Below, piece after piece: positions 37,632-48,110 of a stretch of DNA of 64,000 bases. The stretch lies in the NCBI RefSeq assembly GCF_950023065.1, contig NC_088681.1:67428836-67492835 (forward strand), read 5' to 3'. This stretch comes from Planococcus citri (Eukaryota > Arthropoda > Insecta > Hemiptera > Pseudococcidae). The position numbers and the translations under genes were made by a program. Under the pieces are notes generated by a model that was not told where the DNA came from, did not search any database, and saw only the letters and a program-made list of their open reading frames with translations. The stretch's first letter is position 1. Each line of letters starts with the position of its first letter.

Positions 37632-38405
37632 ATGAGTCAACTTCCCAAATCCCCCAATAAATTCGAATTACTCTCTGAAAGTGAAACTGAAAGCACAGAG
37701 AAAGGTTCAGAAACTGCTCAACTCACCACATTTGGCTGGGTTCATAACCTACCTTCAGAAGCAGTTGATTTTATTATATTTTCGATTAATTTAAAAAACA
37801 CTCAACAATTAACTAGAGATCAAAAACTAAAATTACTCAAACGATACATTGAGGAAAATCAAGATCAACATATAAAAGCTAAAAAAGCTTATCATTACTT
37901 TCTCACTCAAGAACTAAAACCTTTTCTCAGTGAAGACAAAGAACCTTTGATAGTTTCTTCTGAAATAGGAACTCAAACCTCCTCAAACACAAAAAACAAA
38001 AAAATTCAAACCACCACAATGCCTTTTGATAAATTTTTTCATCCAGAAAAATTCTCTGGTTTTGATACAAATTTGCAAAAATTTTTCAAAGATTTTGAAC
38101 GTGGCAGTAAAGCAAATGAGTGGGATGAGGCTAAGCAACTTGCATATTTCCCAATGTACCTCACTGATTTAGCTCTTGATGTATACAACAACCTTCCAGC
38201 AATAACTCCAGCAACTTATGCCCAATTAAAAAAATCTTTCCTACAAGAATTCAATGAAAAAGCATAGAAAAACCTTTGTGAAACAAAATTGATTACTCGC
38301 ATGCTATAATTTTAAAAATCTGAAGAAAAAAACAAACTAGCATGAATTTTTATGCCTCAATTGATCCTTAAAATACCTGCTAATCTAAAGGATCTCGTTA
38401 CATAC
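37632..38405 (+). pseudogene. Truncated LTR-retrotransposon gag
   Basis: An open frame of 211 codons starts at ATG 37632, 198 bp after the primer-binding site, and stops at 38267. Its N-terminal half is polar, with a Ser/Glu-rich start and a Lys-rich helix-like region at about residues 60-90. Residues 133-207 match the layout of the retrotransposon Gag (capsid-like) domain: 'FSGF', Trp164, Ala167, a 'YFPMYL' segment, 'ALDVYNNLP', then a Tyr-x-x-Leu-Lys stretch ending 'FLQEF'. After the first stop the same frame keeps protein-like text, broken by further stops, as far as about 38405 ('KIPANLKDLVTYE'). There it runs into the 140-bp repeat array. No zinc knuckle, protease, reverse transcriptase or integrase follows. 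The element is therefore a dead, 3'-truncated copy. The Gag-domain assignment is by eye; Ty3/gypsy or a related group is likely but not proven. Confidence 0.75.
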
Positions 38406-38408
38406 GAG

Positions 38409-39420
38409 TGCTTCTGGCGCAGAACTGCGTCCAAATACAAAATAGGCTTCATGAACACAAACGTGACTTTTGACACTTTCGACTTTTCCAACGCCCCCCC
38501 CCCTCGACACTCAAAATTTCCTCAAAATCAAAAAATCTCTTCAATCGAGAGTGCTCCTGGCGCAGAACCCGTCCACATTAAAACAAATTAGCATGAACAC
38601 AAACGTGGCTGTAGACATTTTCGATCATTCCAGTGTCTTTATTGAACTTCAAAACTCGCAGAAAATCGAAAAAATCCGGTTACATGTAACTGCTCCTGGC
38701 GCAGAACTCCATTCAAATGAAAAAGAATCTGCAAGAACATATTCGGGGCTTCTGACACTTTCAACCTCTCCAATGCTCTCACAAACTTTCAAAATTTCTT
38801 GAAAATCTAAAAAAATCTTTTTACACTTAAGTGCTCCTGGCGCAGAACTCCATCCAAGTGAAAACAGAACTGAATGAACACAAACGCGGCTTCTGACATC
38901 TTGGAACTTTCCAACTATCCCGGTTGACCCTCAAACTTTACTGAAAATCGAAAAATCCTTTCCATCAGGAGTACTCCTAACGCAGAACTCCATCCAAATG
39001 ACCCCTTGCCCTTCAAAAATTTCCTGAAAACCAAAAAATCTTTTCAATGCCAGTGCTCCCAGGTGCAGAACTCCATCCAAATGAAAAAGAACCTTTATGA
39101 ACACAATTGTAGCTTCTGACACTTCTAACTTCTCCAATGTTTCTATTGTACCTCAAAATGTCCTGAAAATCGAAGAAATCTTATTGCGTTTGGGTGCTCC
39201 TGGCGCAGAACTCCCTCCAGATGGAAACAACGCTGTATGAACATAAAAGTGGCTTTTGACGCTTCCGAACTCTCCAACACGCTCTCATTGACCCTAAAAA
39301 ATTTTTGAAAATAGAGAAAGTCTTGTTACTTAAGGGTGCTCCTGGCGCAGAACTCCATCCAAATGAAATGAAAACTGTATGGTCAAAAATGTAGCTTTTG
39401 ACAGCTTCCACCTGATCCAA
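38409..39420 (+). repeat. Tandem array of ~140-bp units with CTGGCGCAGAACTC core
   Basis: About eight head-to-tail copies. The core 'gtgctcctggcgcagaactc' (or variants) occurs at about 38410, 38552, 38691, 38831, 38971, 39053, 39193 and 39335. Most spacings are 140 bp; one is about 80 bp, from a 60-bp internal loss. After each core come 'catccaaatgaaa', 'tgaacacaaacgtggctt', 'tgacacttt' and 'ctgaaaatcgaaaaa'. The array directly abuts the broken gag. The core shares TGGCGC and GAAC with the retroelement's primer-binding site, although that may be coincidence. Confidence 0.9.
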
Positions 39421-40370
39421 TGGCCAGACATACACAGCAGCAGATTTCGAATTTCAGCAAATACTGCCATCAACCCTTCTCCCCTTCCAAAGAAATCTTC
39501 GACCTCTTTTTTTCAATATTCAAAATTTGTCCATCCCAAAAATTACTGAAAAAAAATAGATATCGATGATTTTTTTCAGATTTATCTGCAGCACATTTTC
39601 AGAAGAACAAAAAGAACGAGATAGACTGAAAGAAATTTTAACCAGACAAACGCATCAACACTAATTTTTCATCCCTTAACTGCTCATTTTTTAAATTTTA
39701 ATGGATAGGAATATGAAATTTTCGAAAACATAGTCTGGAGAAAACTTCAGACCATCTGAAAACAATTTTTCGCCAAAATGGGTAAACTTATGAAAAAAAT
39801 ATTCAAAATTTAATGTATATTGGCCAATAAACGAATTATGTAAGTATTAATTTCAAGCTTGAGAATTTTTTCTTCCGAAAATCTGCCACCTTCAGCAGAT
39901 GCTTATGTGTGGAAAGGGCTGAGGGATGAGAATAACGTTCGAAATCTAGACTTGTTGTACTGCTTGGATTAAGAAAAAGATGAAAAAGGTATGGTGTCGC
40001 TGACTTCAAGTTATCCTTTGGCTTGAAAACCCTCCTGGCGCAGAACTCCCCCATCAAAAAACCTCCGATATTTTGTTCAATTTTCACACTATTTGATAAA
40101 ATTGTAACAGTTTCGCCAATTTTTTAATAATTTACAATGACTTTCACTTAAATTCAACCTTTAAAAAAAAATTGAACAACTTTTGCAATTTAAATCTCAA
40201 CACCTGCAGAAGAACAATTTTAATTCGAAAATTTTCCCAAACTAGTCTCCAGCTACCAAGACAGAGAGTTCATCTGGAAATATGGCCAATTTCTCCTCAG
40301 CAAAAAGACACAATTGGCACGATTTTAGCACCACCCTGTACATTGGACCGGCGTTCGAGCTAAGTACACG
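39421..40370. other. AT-rich spacer with one isolated 140-bp-repeat core
   Basis: AT-rich, non-coding. A single 'cctcctggcgcagaactccc' at about 40030 is a ninth, isolated copy of the core of the preceding array, in the same orientation. No other element or gene is recognised. Confidence 0.45.
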
Positions 40371-41778
40371 CGGGTATTTACAAATTGAAAAACTTACTCG
40401 ACGAAAAGAAGAGATTTAACGTGCGAGAGGAATTTTTTCATATCGAAAGGCCTCTCTAATTCTATTTTCTTTTAACCACGTGGGGAAACACGAGAAAGTA
40501 CAGAAAGAAACGTCGTTCTAGAGTAAGAAAGGAGGCCAGGCAGGCAGAAAAAAAAAGAAAGAAAGATTTATGTTCAAAGGTAAACGACGACCGACGACGA
40601 CGTTCAACTAGTACCCAGCTAATATAAGAATTGTGAAGTGATACAAGGTGCGGTGAGCAGAGGAGGAGGCGGTGATCCGAGATCGAGGGTGGAGATGACG
40701 TCTTGCAAAAACCGCACCATGCTTTTCTCGGTGTATTGGAAAGAAAATCCGAATAAAAAGGTGGGGGATATGGGGCGCGAAATCGTATATCTTAATTTTT
40801 AACTTAATTGTTTTTTGAGAACTTTGGGTAGGTACTGTCTCTCCTCTGTATAGAGAGCAGGGGGAAAATGTAGCTCGGTAAAAGATTAAGAAAACTGTTT
40901 ATAACAGTAGAGGGTTTCGACGAGTTTTCCGGTTCGACGACGATGACGACAACGACGACCACGCCATGCCGAACGGTGGTGTTGGCTGCACTGGATGCGG
41001 AGAGTGGAGCAGCGCGACCGACGCGTCCTTGGCGTGTAATCTGTTGGAAATTTTTTACCAATTAGGCTTCTTCTTCATCGTTCGAACGCCAGATGGTTTT
41101 AAAAAACGCTAAATTTTATTTACAAGATTATACCAGCCAGCGGCAAACCCTAAACACAATGTTGGCGAAGATTTTCTCGCACCGGGATTTCGGTTTCGCA
41201 AGGGGTATCACTACTCCTATAGCTTCGGTTCTATATGGAGCGAAAAGTTCGCAGATTGCGTCTTTCGGACGGAATAAATAATCGTAATTGCCGCGGTAAA
41301 AAGTAAAGCGAAATCTGCGCCGTGGTGATGCTTCGTGATTAATGCCTGCGTCTCTCTAATCGGTTTCGCAGCTTTCGAGTTGATTGCCAGCCGTATGATG
41401 TACGCTGTGTACGCGACTTCTTGACTGCAGATTAAGTTACCGGTGGCGATGGCCATCAATCTTGCGAGAAAAATTATCTACTCGTGCTGCGAGGTATAGG
41501 TACAGCAGGATTCGACTATTAAGTGATTGGATCGTTGGATTCGTTTCTGCGGGAGAAGAGAGAGGAGGGTCGAATGTCGAAATTTACCAATCGATTTTTT
41601 CAGACGGAATGGTGGAGTTGGTTGTTCGAACTTTCGATTTTATTTTTAATCAATATGCATCGAGGTTCATCTCATTATTTTGGCATTTTTCACACTGTTT
41701 TTTTTCCAGAATTTGGAAACTAGAAGAGCACTGAGGTCACCTCACCATGACATGGCCACGTTATTCGATAAATTGAAT
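40371..41778. other. CG-rich non-repetitive island
   Basis: Non-repeated, moderately GC-rich DNA with GA-rich runs (40545-40565, 40655-40680) and CGACGA runs (40590-40605, 40930-40965). Short frames at 40804-41061, 41093-41281, 41217-41459 and 41462-41734 have no domain and partly lie on opposite strands. No gene is called. Confidence 0.3.
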
Positions 41779-42017
41779 AAACTGTGATACCAATATCAAA
41801 ACGAGACTCACTGATGGGAAGGAGAGGGGAGGGTGAGAGAGAGTGGCAGTAAGAAATTTTCAATAAATGCAATTTGGGTGTCGAAATCTTGTTTGGGGGG
41901 GGGGTGTCAGTTCTGCTTCTGAAATACTTTTTTTCTTAAATCTAAACGAGATTCACAGATTTGGGGAGGGGGGAGGGAGATGAGTGAGAAGGAAATGTGA
42001 GTTCGAAATTTCTGCAA

Positions 42018-42612
42018 TTCCCTAGTAGCACAATCGACAGATAATATCGACAGGGAATTTTATCGACCAAAAATCGTAAAAAAATCTTGAGATATGAAGC
42101 AGGGAAATACAATGTCGGCTAAGTGCCAATCACGTTTTTTACGGGAGAGCGTAAACGAGTTCGCATAACAGGTACATCTTATAGAAAGCGCTATCTCTCG
42201 GTGTTCCATAGTACAACTTGGAGTCCAAGTTGTACTATGGAACACCAAGAGATAGCGCTTTCTATAAGATGTACCTGTTATGCGAACTCGTTTACGCTCT
42301 CCCGTAAAAAACGTGATTGGCACTTAGCCGACATTGTATTTCCCTGCTTCATATGTATTCGATATTTCATAGATAATTTCTCGATATGTGGCGATCACAT
42401 ATCGAATAATTATCAGAAGTCAATCGAAATCGATATCCAGTAGATAAACTGACAATAACAATCACCAATATAACTGACAGAAAATCGTCTAACACTCGTT
42501 TCAGATTTCCTGTCGATTTCAACTGTTTATATGATCGACAAAAAATCATGAACTTATCTTTTTCGATAATGATACAATAATATAACGATATGTAGCGATC
42601 ACATATCGAATT
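42018..42612. repeat. TATCGA-rich unit, left-arm copy A (interrupted)
   Basis: Begins TTCCCTAGTAGCACAATCGA and runs to about 42612, with the 255-bp palindrome inserted at 42096. The same unit, uninterrupted, appears as copy B at 43298-43633, 1.28 kb farther on in the same direction. Both are mirrored in the right arm (about 45363-45699 and 46390-46727). It includes the hairpin TCGATATGTG-GCGAT-CACATATCGA at 42381-42405. Confidence 0.85.
42096..42350. mobile_element. 255-bp near-perfect palindromic insertion with 4-bp target duplication
   Basis: The two 127-bp halves are reverse complements about a single central base (42223), with one mismatch (a g/a difference near 42200 and 42246). The tips are GAAGCAGGGAAATACAATG and its complement. 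ATAT flanks both sides, and the intact target 'gagatatgtattcg' is present three times elsewhere (at about 43370 and, inverted, in both right-arm copies). The insertion site and duplication are therefore directly visible. The open frames on both strands encode nearly the same residues only because the DNA is a palindrome. It is best viewed as a hairpin MITE or foldback element. Confidence 0.9.
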
Positions 42613-43297
42613 TAAAGTGCAGATCCTAGCATAAGTCAATACATTAGTCCGGTATACATATAACGATCGACAGGAATAAGTAAATCCCCCCCCCCCTCAT
42701 CTTTTGGAACAACTTTTTTCTACAATGAAATATTCAAAGAAAAAATATATTGAAGGAAACTTTCCAAAAAAAAGTTTACCCTAAAAACAAAATGGCGTCC
42801 ATTTTGATTGACAGATCATCTGAAACTACAGATTTTGCTCTCTAATTTACGACTCAGAGTAAAGTTTTCGAAATGTACGAAGCTAGGTCGAAAGAGCATG
42901 CAAATATTCAACACCAGTCAAAATTCCAAGTGCCAGAATGCATTTTCCGATTTTTGATGAATTTTTGAAAATCAAATTTGTACTAAAAATGATAGAAAAA
43001 AATACAAAATTTTACCAAATTGACCTAAAAAGCTTAAATTTGGGATACACCCTATTTACGATCTGCCAAATCGATTGGAAACCATTTCAAACCGTTTTGA
43101 ATGATTCTGGAACCTCCAGCAGATTTTTGAACATTGACATTTCCACAAAATCTCATCAAATGAAGTTGGAAATCCGAAATTCACACTGCTCTCCAACTTA
43201 AACACGCTATTATCTTTACTTCTGGCGAGTGCAAGAAATTTTGGAGCCTCCAGCGACATTTCGAAAATCCTTACGGCCTCCAGTAGATTTTTGAAAC

Positions 43298-43860
43298 TTC
43301 CCTAGTAGCACAATCGACAGATAACATCGACAGGGAATTTTATCGACCAAAAATCGTAAAAAAATCTTGAGATATGTATTCGATATTTCATAGATAATTT
43401 CTCGATATGTGGCGATCACATATCGAATAATTATCAGAAGTCAATCGAAATCGATATCCAGTAGATAAACTGACAATAACAATCACCAATATAACTGACA
43501 GAAAATCGTCTAACACTCGTTTCAGATTTCCTGTCGATTTCAACTGTTTATATGATCGACAAAAAATCATGAACTTATCTTTTTCGATAATGATACAATA
43601 ATATAACGATATGTAGCGATCACATATCGAATTATTATCGGAAGGTAATCGAAATCGATATTCAGTAGATAAATTGACTATACCATCACCAATATAGCTG
43701 ACAGAAAATCGTCCAATACTCGTTTCAGATTTCCTGTCGATTTTGACTGTTTACCTATATGATCGACAAAAAATCGTCAACTTATCTTTTTCGGTAATGA
43801 TACAATAATATCACGATATATATTTCAAGTCGTTTTGGAGCCTCCAATGACATTTTTGAA
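43298..43860. repeat. TATCGA-rich satellite-like units, copy B
   Basis: An uninterrupted copy of the 42018 unit followed by a second, diverged subunit of about 235 bp (from about 43633). A partial third piece lies at about 43875-43932 ('gacaaaaaatcgtgaactta'). Each full subunit starts with or contains a hairpin around the 'gatatgt...acatatcg' stem. Mirrored in the right arm. Confidence 0.75.
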
Positions 43861-44737
43861 AATTACTGGAACTTATCGACAAAAAATCGTGAACTTATCT
43901 TTTTCGATAATGATTCAATAATATTGCGATATCTATTTCAAGTCGTTTTGGAGCCTCCAGAAAATTTTTGAAAATTACTGTACCTTCCAGTAGATTTTTG
44001 AAGCTTGAAAGTTTTACAATATTTCATCAAATCCAAGTTGGAAAGCCGAAATTCATTCTGCAAACTAATTTCAACTTGCTATTAAGTCAACTGCGGGTGG
44101 ATTTCAAGTCATTTTGGAGCCTCTAGTGAATTTTTGAAAATTTTTGAAGTCTCCAGGAGGTTTTTGAAACATGAAATTTTCACAATATTTCATCAAATGA
44201 AATCAGAGAGCTGAAATGTTGTAGAAATTTCAAGTTTCAAAAATCGGCTGGAGGCGCCAAGAATTTTCCAAAACTCACTGGAGGCTTCAAAATGACTTGA
44301 GCCTACCAACAGTCGACTTAATTGCGTGTTGAAATCGGAGTGAAGTGTAAATTTCGGATTTCCAACTCTGTTTGGTAAAATTTTATGATTGAAAATCTGC
44401 GGAAGGCTCTGGTAATTTCCAAAAAGTCGCTGGAGGCTCCAAAATGACTTGAAATTCACCCGCAGTCGACTTAATAGCGTGTTGAAATTAGTTTGCAGAA
44501 CGAATTTCGGCTTTCCATCTTGCATTTGTTGACATTTTGTAAAAAAATGTATGCTTTAAAAATCTGCCGGAGGCTCCAGAACTACTCAAAACGGTTTGAA
44601 GCCGTTTCCAATCAATTCGGCAGGTCGAAAACAGGATATATCCAAAATTTCAGCTTTCTAGGTCTATATGGTGCAATTTTGATTTTTTCCTCACACAAAT
44701 ATATAAATGATATGTTTTGCCTACCACTTACAGAGGC

Positions 44738-44870
44738 TAGGTGGCTTAGTTAGTTAGGTTATAGGTTTAGGTGTTAGGGGAACTGGGTTCGAATCTCCCC
44801 TGGGTCAAAAACTCCCCCCTGAGTTATAAAGTTCAAAAGTGGATTTTAAGTAGGATAGGCAGGTGATAGG
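44738..44870 (+). mobile_element. tRNA-derived SINE head in the inverted-repeat spacer
   Basis: Box A-like TGGCTTAGTTA at 44742-44752 and box B-like GGTTCGAATCT at 44786-44796 are spaced like a polymerase III internal promoter. They are followed by 'ccctgggtc' and a tail with 'aggataggcaggtgatagg'. The tail resembles 'ttataggcagg' after the box B at 11081, so the two may be one family. An intact tRNA fold is not evident. Confidence 0.6.
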
Positions 44871-46966
44871 ACATTCAGTAGTCGAAAAATTGCTTTTGAA
44901 ATCCACCCGCAGTTGACTTAATAGCAAGTTGAAATTAGTTTGCAGAATGAATTTCGGCTTTCCAACTTGGATTTGATGAAATTTTGTAAAACTTTCAAGC
45001 TTCAAAAATCTACTGGAAGGTACAGTAATTTTCAAAAATTTTCTGGAGGCTCCAAAACGACTTGAAATAGATATCGCAATATTATTGAATCATTATCGAA
45101 AAAGATAAGTTCACGATTTTTTGTCGATAAGTTCCAGTAATTTTCAAAAATGTCATTGGAGGCTCCAAAACGACTTGAAATATATATCGTGATATTATTG
45201 TATCATTACCGAAAAAGATAAGTTGACGATTTTTTGTCGATCATATAGGTAAACAGTCAAAATCGACAGGAAATCTGAAACGAGTATTGGACGATTTTCT
45301 GTCAGCTATATTGGTGATGGTATAGTCAATTTATCTACTGAATATCGATTTCGATTACCTTCCGATAATAATTCGATATGTGATCGCTACATATCGTTAT
45401 ATTATTGTATCATTATCGAAAAAGATAAGTTCATGATTTTTTGTCGATCATATAAACAGTTGAAATCGACAGGAAATCTGAAACGAGTGTTAGACGATTT
45501 TCTGTCAGTTATATTGGTGATTGTTATTGTCAGTTTATCTACTGGATATCGATTTCGATTGACTTCTGATAATTATTCGATATGTGATCGCCACATATCG
45601 AGAAATTATCTATGAAATATCGAATACATATCTCAAGATTTTTTTACGATTTTTGGTCGTTAAAATTCCCTGTCGATGTTATCTGTCGATTGTGCTACTA
45701 GGGAAGTTTCAAAAATCTACTGGAGGCCGTAAGGATTTTCGAAATGTCGCTGGAGGCTCCAAAATTTCTTGCACTCGCCAGAAGTAAAGATAATAGCGTG
45801 TTTAAGTTGGAGAGCAGTGTGAATTTCGGATTTCCAACTTCATTTGATGAGATTTTGTGGAAATGTCAATGTTCAAAAATCTGCTGGAGGTTCCAGAATC
45901 ATTCAAAACGGTTTGAAATGGTTTCCAATCGATTTGGCAGATCGTAAATAGGGTGTATCCCAAATTTAAGCTTTTTAGGTCAATTTGGTAAAATTTTGTA
46001 TTTTTTTCTATCATTTTTAGTACAAATTTGATTTTCAAAAATTCATCAAAAATCGGAAAATGCATTCTGGCACTTGGAATTTTGACTGGTGTTGAATATT
46101 TGCATGCTCTTTCGACCTAGCTTCGTACATTTCGAAAACTTTACTCTGAGTCGTAAATTAGAGAGCAAAATCTGTAGTTTCAGATGATCTGTCAATCAAA
46201 ATGGACGCCATTTTGTTTTTAGGGTAAACTTTTTTTTGGAAAGTTTCCTTCAATATATTTTTTCTTTGAATATTTCATTGTAGAAAAAAGTTGTTCCAAA
46301 AGATGAGGGGGGGGGGGGATTTACTTATTCCTGTCGATCGTTATATGTATACCGGACTAATGTATTGACTTATGCTAGGATCTGCACTTTAAATTCGATA
46401 TGTGATCGCTACATATCGTTATATTATTGTATCATTATCGAAAAAGATAAGTTCATGATTTTTTGTCGATCATATAAACAGTTGAAATCGACAGGAAATC
46501 TGAAACGAGTGTTAGACGATTTTCTGTCAGTTATATTGGTGATTGTTATTGTCAGTTTATCTACTGGATATCGATTTCGATTGACTTCTGATAATTATTC
46601 GATATGTGATCGCCACATATCGAGAAATTATCTATGAAATATCGAATACATATCTCAAGATTTTTTTACGATTTTTGGTCGATAAAATTCCCTGTCGATA
46701 TTATCTGTCGATTGTGCTACTAGGGAACTGCAGAAATTTCGAACTCACATTTCCTTCTCACTCATCTCCCTCCCCCCTCCCCAAATCTGTGAATCTCGTT
46801 TAGATTTAAGAAAAAAAGTATTTCAGAAGCAGAACTGACACCCCCCCCCCAAACAAGATTTCGACACCCAAATTGCATTTATTGAAAATTTCTTACTGCC
46901 ACTCTCTCTCACCCTCCCCTCTCCTTCCCATCAGTGAGTCTCGTTTTGATATTGGTATCACAGTTT

Positions 46967-48110
46967 TTCAAATATAGATAGTAGGTAGTAATTTATTTTT
47001 AATTTTTCGCTACTAGAGGGTACAAGTATATTTATTTTGACGTTTAAAAAAATGAAAAAATCAGAAAAATTGAGTTTTCATTTTTCGCCAATTTTTGGAT
47101 TTTCACTTCTGTTTTGTAAAATTTCATGAAAATTTCGAGCATTGGAAAATTAGCTGGAGACTCCAGTAATTTTCAAAAGGTTGTTAGAGGCTCCAAAACA
47201 ACTTGAACCCACCTGCAATCGACTTAATAGTTGGTTGAAATTGGAGTACAAAGTAAATTTTGTATTTCCAGCTCCATTTGGTAACATTTTATGGAAATTT
47301 TGAGCATTGAAAAATCTGCTGGAGGCTCCAGTAATTTCCAAAAAGTTGCTGAAGATTTCAAAACGACTTTAAATCTACCTGCAGTTGACTTTATAGCGAA
47401 TTAAAATCAGTTTACAGAATAAATTCCGTCTTTCTAACCGCATTTTATGAAATTTTGTGAAAATTTCAAGTTTCAAAAATCTGCTAGAGGCTCTAAAATT
47501 TTTCAAAAAGTCACTGAAGGCTCCAAAATGTCTTAAACTTTTCAGAAGTCGACTAAATGGCGGGTTTATGTTGGAGTGCAGAGTCAATTTCGGATATCCA
47601 ACTTTATTTGATGAGATTTGTTGAAATTTCATGGTTTAAAAATTTGCTGGTGGCTTCAGAACCGCTCAAAACGGTTTCAAACCGTTTCCTATCGATTTGG
47701 CAGGTCGAAAATAGAGTATACCCTAAATTTCAGCTTTCTAGGTCAATTTGGTAACATTTTGATTTTTTTTCTCATTTTTGGCCCAAATTAGATTTTCAAA
47801 AATTCACCAAAAATCGAAAAATACACCTCAGCATTTGAAATTTTGGCTGATGATAAATCTTTGCATGCTGTTTTGATCTAGTTTTGTCCAGTTTAAAACA
47901 TTTACTCTGAGTCGTATGTTAGAGAGCAAAATCTGCAATTTTGGCTGATCTGTCAATCAAAATGACCACCATTTTGTTAGTAGGGCCAACTTTTTTTTTG
48001 TTGAAAATTTGCCCTTAATATGTTCCTCAGAAATATTCCCTTTAAGAAAAAAGTTATCCCAGAGGATCAGAGGGGTTCAGCAATTATCTCTATTGTCATA
48101 TACCGCACTA
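46967..48110. mobile_element. Foldback-family right half-arm with tip
   Basis: After about 130 bp of AT-rich sequence, units in inverted orientation run from about 47145 (cores 'tggagactccag', 'ctgctggaggctccag' near 47318). The terminal domain follows ('caaaaattcaccaaaaatcg' near 47797, AAAATGACCACCATTTT at 47959-47975, 'cccagaggatcagaggggtt'), ending with 'tgtcatataccgcacta' at 48110. That tip matches TAGTCCGG with one change. The left arm is missing or was replaced by the neighbouring giant inverted repeat. Confidence 0.75.

Larger units (their letters stand above)
42645..46359. mobile_element. Foldback-family element inside the giant inverted repeat
   Basis: The tips TAGTCCGGTATACATA (42645) and its complement (ending 46359) match the tip of the element at 29837-31533. 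Each is followed by a C or G run (about 42686-42697, 46308-46318), the 'ggaacaacttttttct' phrase, the AAAATGGCGTCCATTTT palindrome (42789-42805 and mirrored) and then units with 'ggaacctccagcagattttt' cores. Copy B of the TATCGA-rich unit has inserted in each arm within the foldback repeats ('gatttttgaaacttccctag' near 43285). Confidence 0.8.
41779..46966. mobile_element. Giant inverted repeat: 2.07-kb arms, 0.79-kb spacer
   Basis: The left arm (41779-44107) and right arm (44896-46966) are reverse complements with very few differences. Several small open frames in one arm recur residue-for-residue in the other (for example 42938-43201 and 45802-46065). The left arm is longer only because of the 255-bp palindrome at 42096-42350 and its 4-bp target duplication. 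The arms contain an outer unit (41779-42644) and an inner foldback-family element with TAGTCCGGTATACATA tips (42645-46359). The spacer 44108-44895 holds more foldback-family units and a SINE head. No protein gene is present. The near identity implies recent origin or gene conversion between the arms. Confidence 0.93.

Noticed and set aside
42060..42443. Nearly identical proteins predicted on both strands (87 and 106 codons)
   Set aside because: A direct consequence of the 255-bp palindrome. The frames run out into unrelated flanking repeat sequence.
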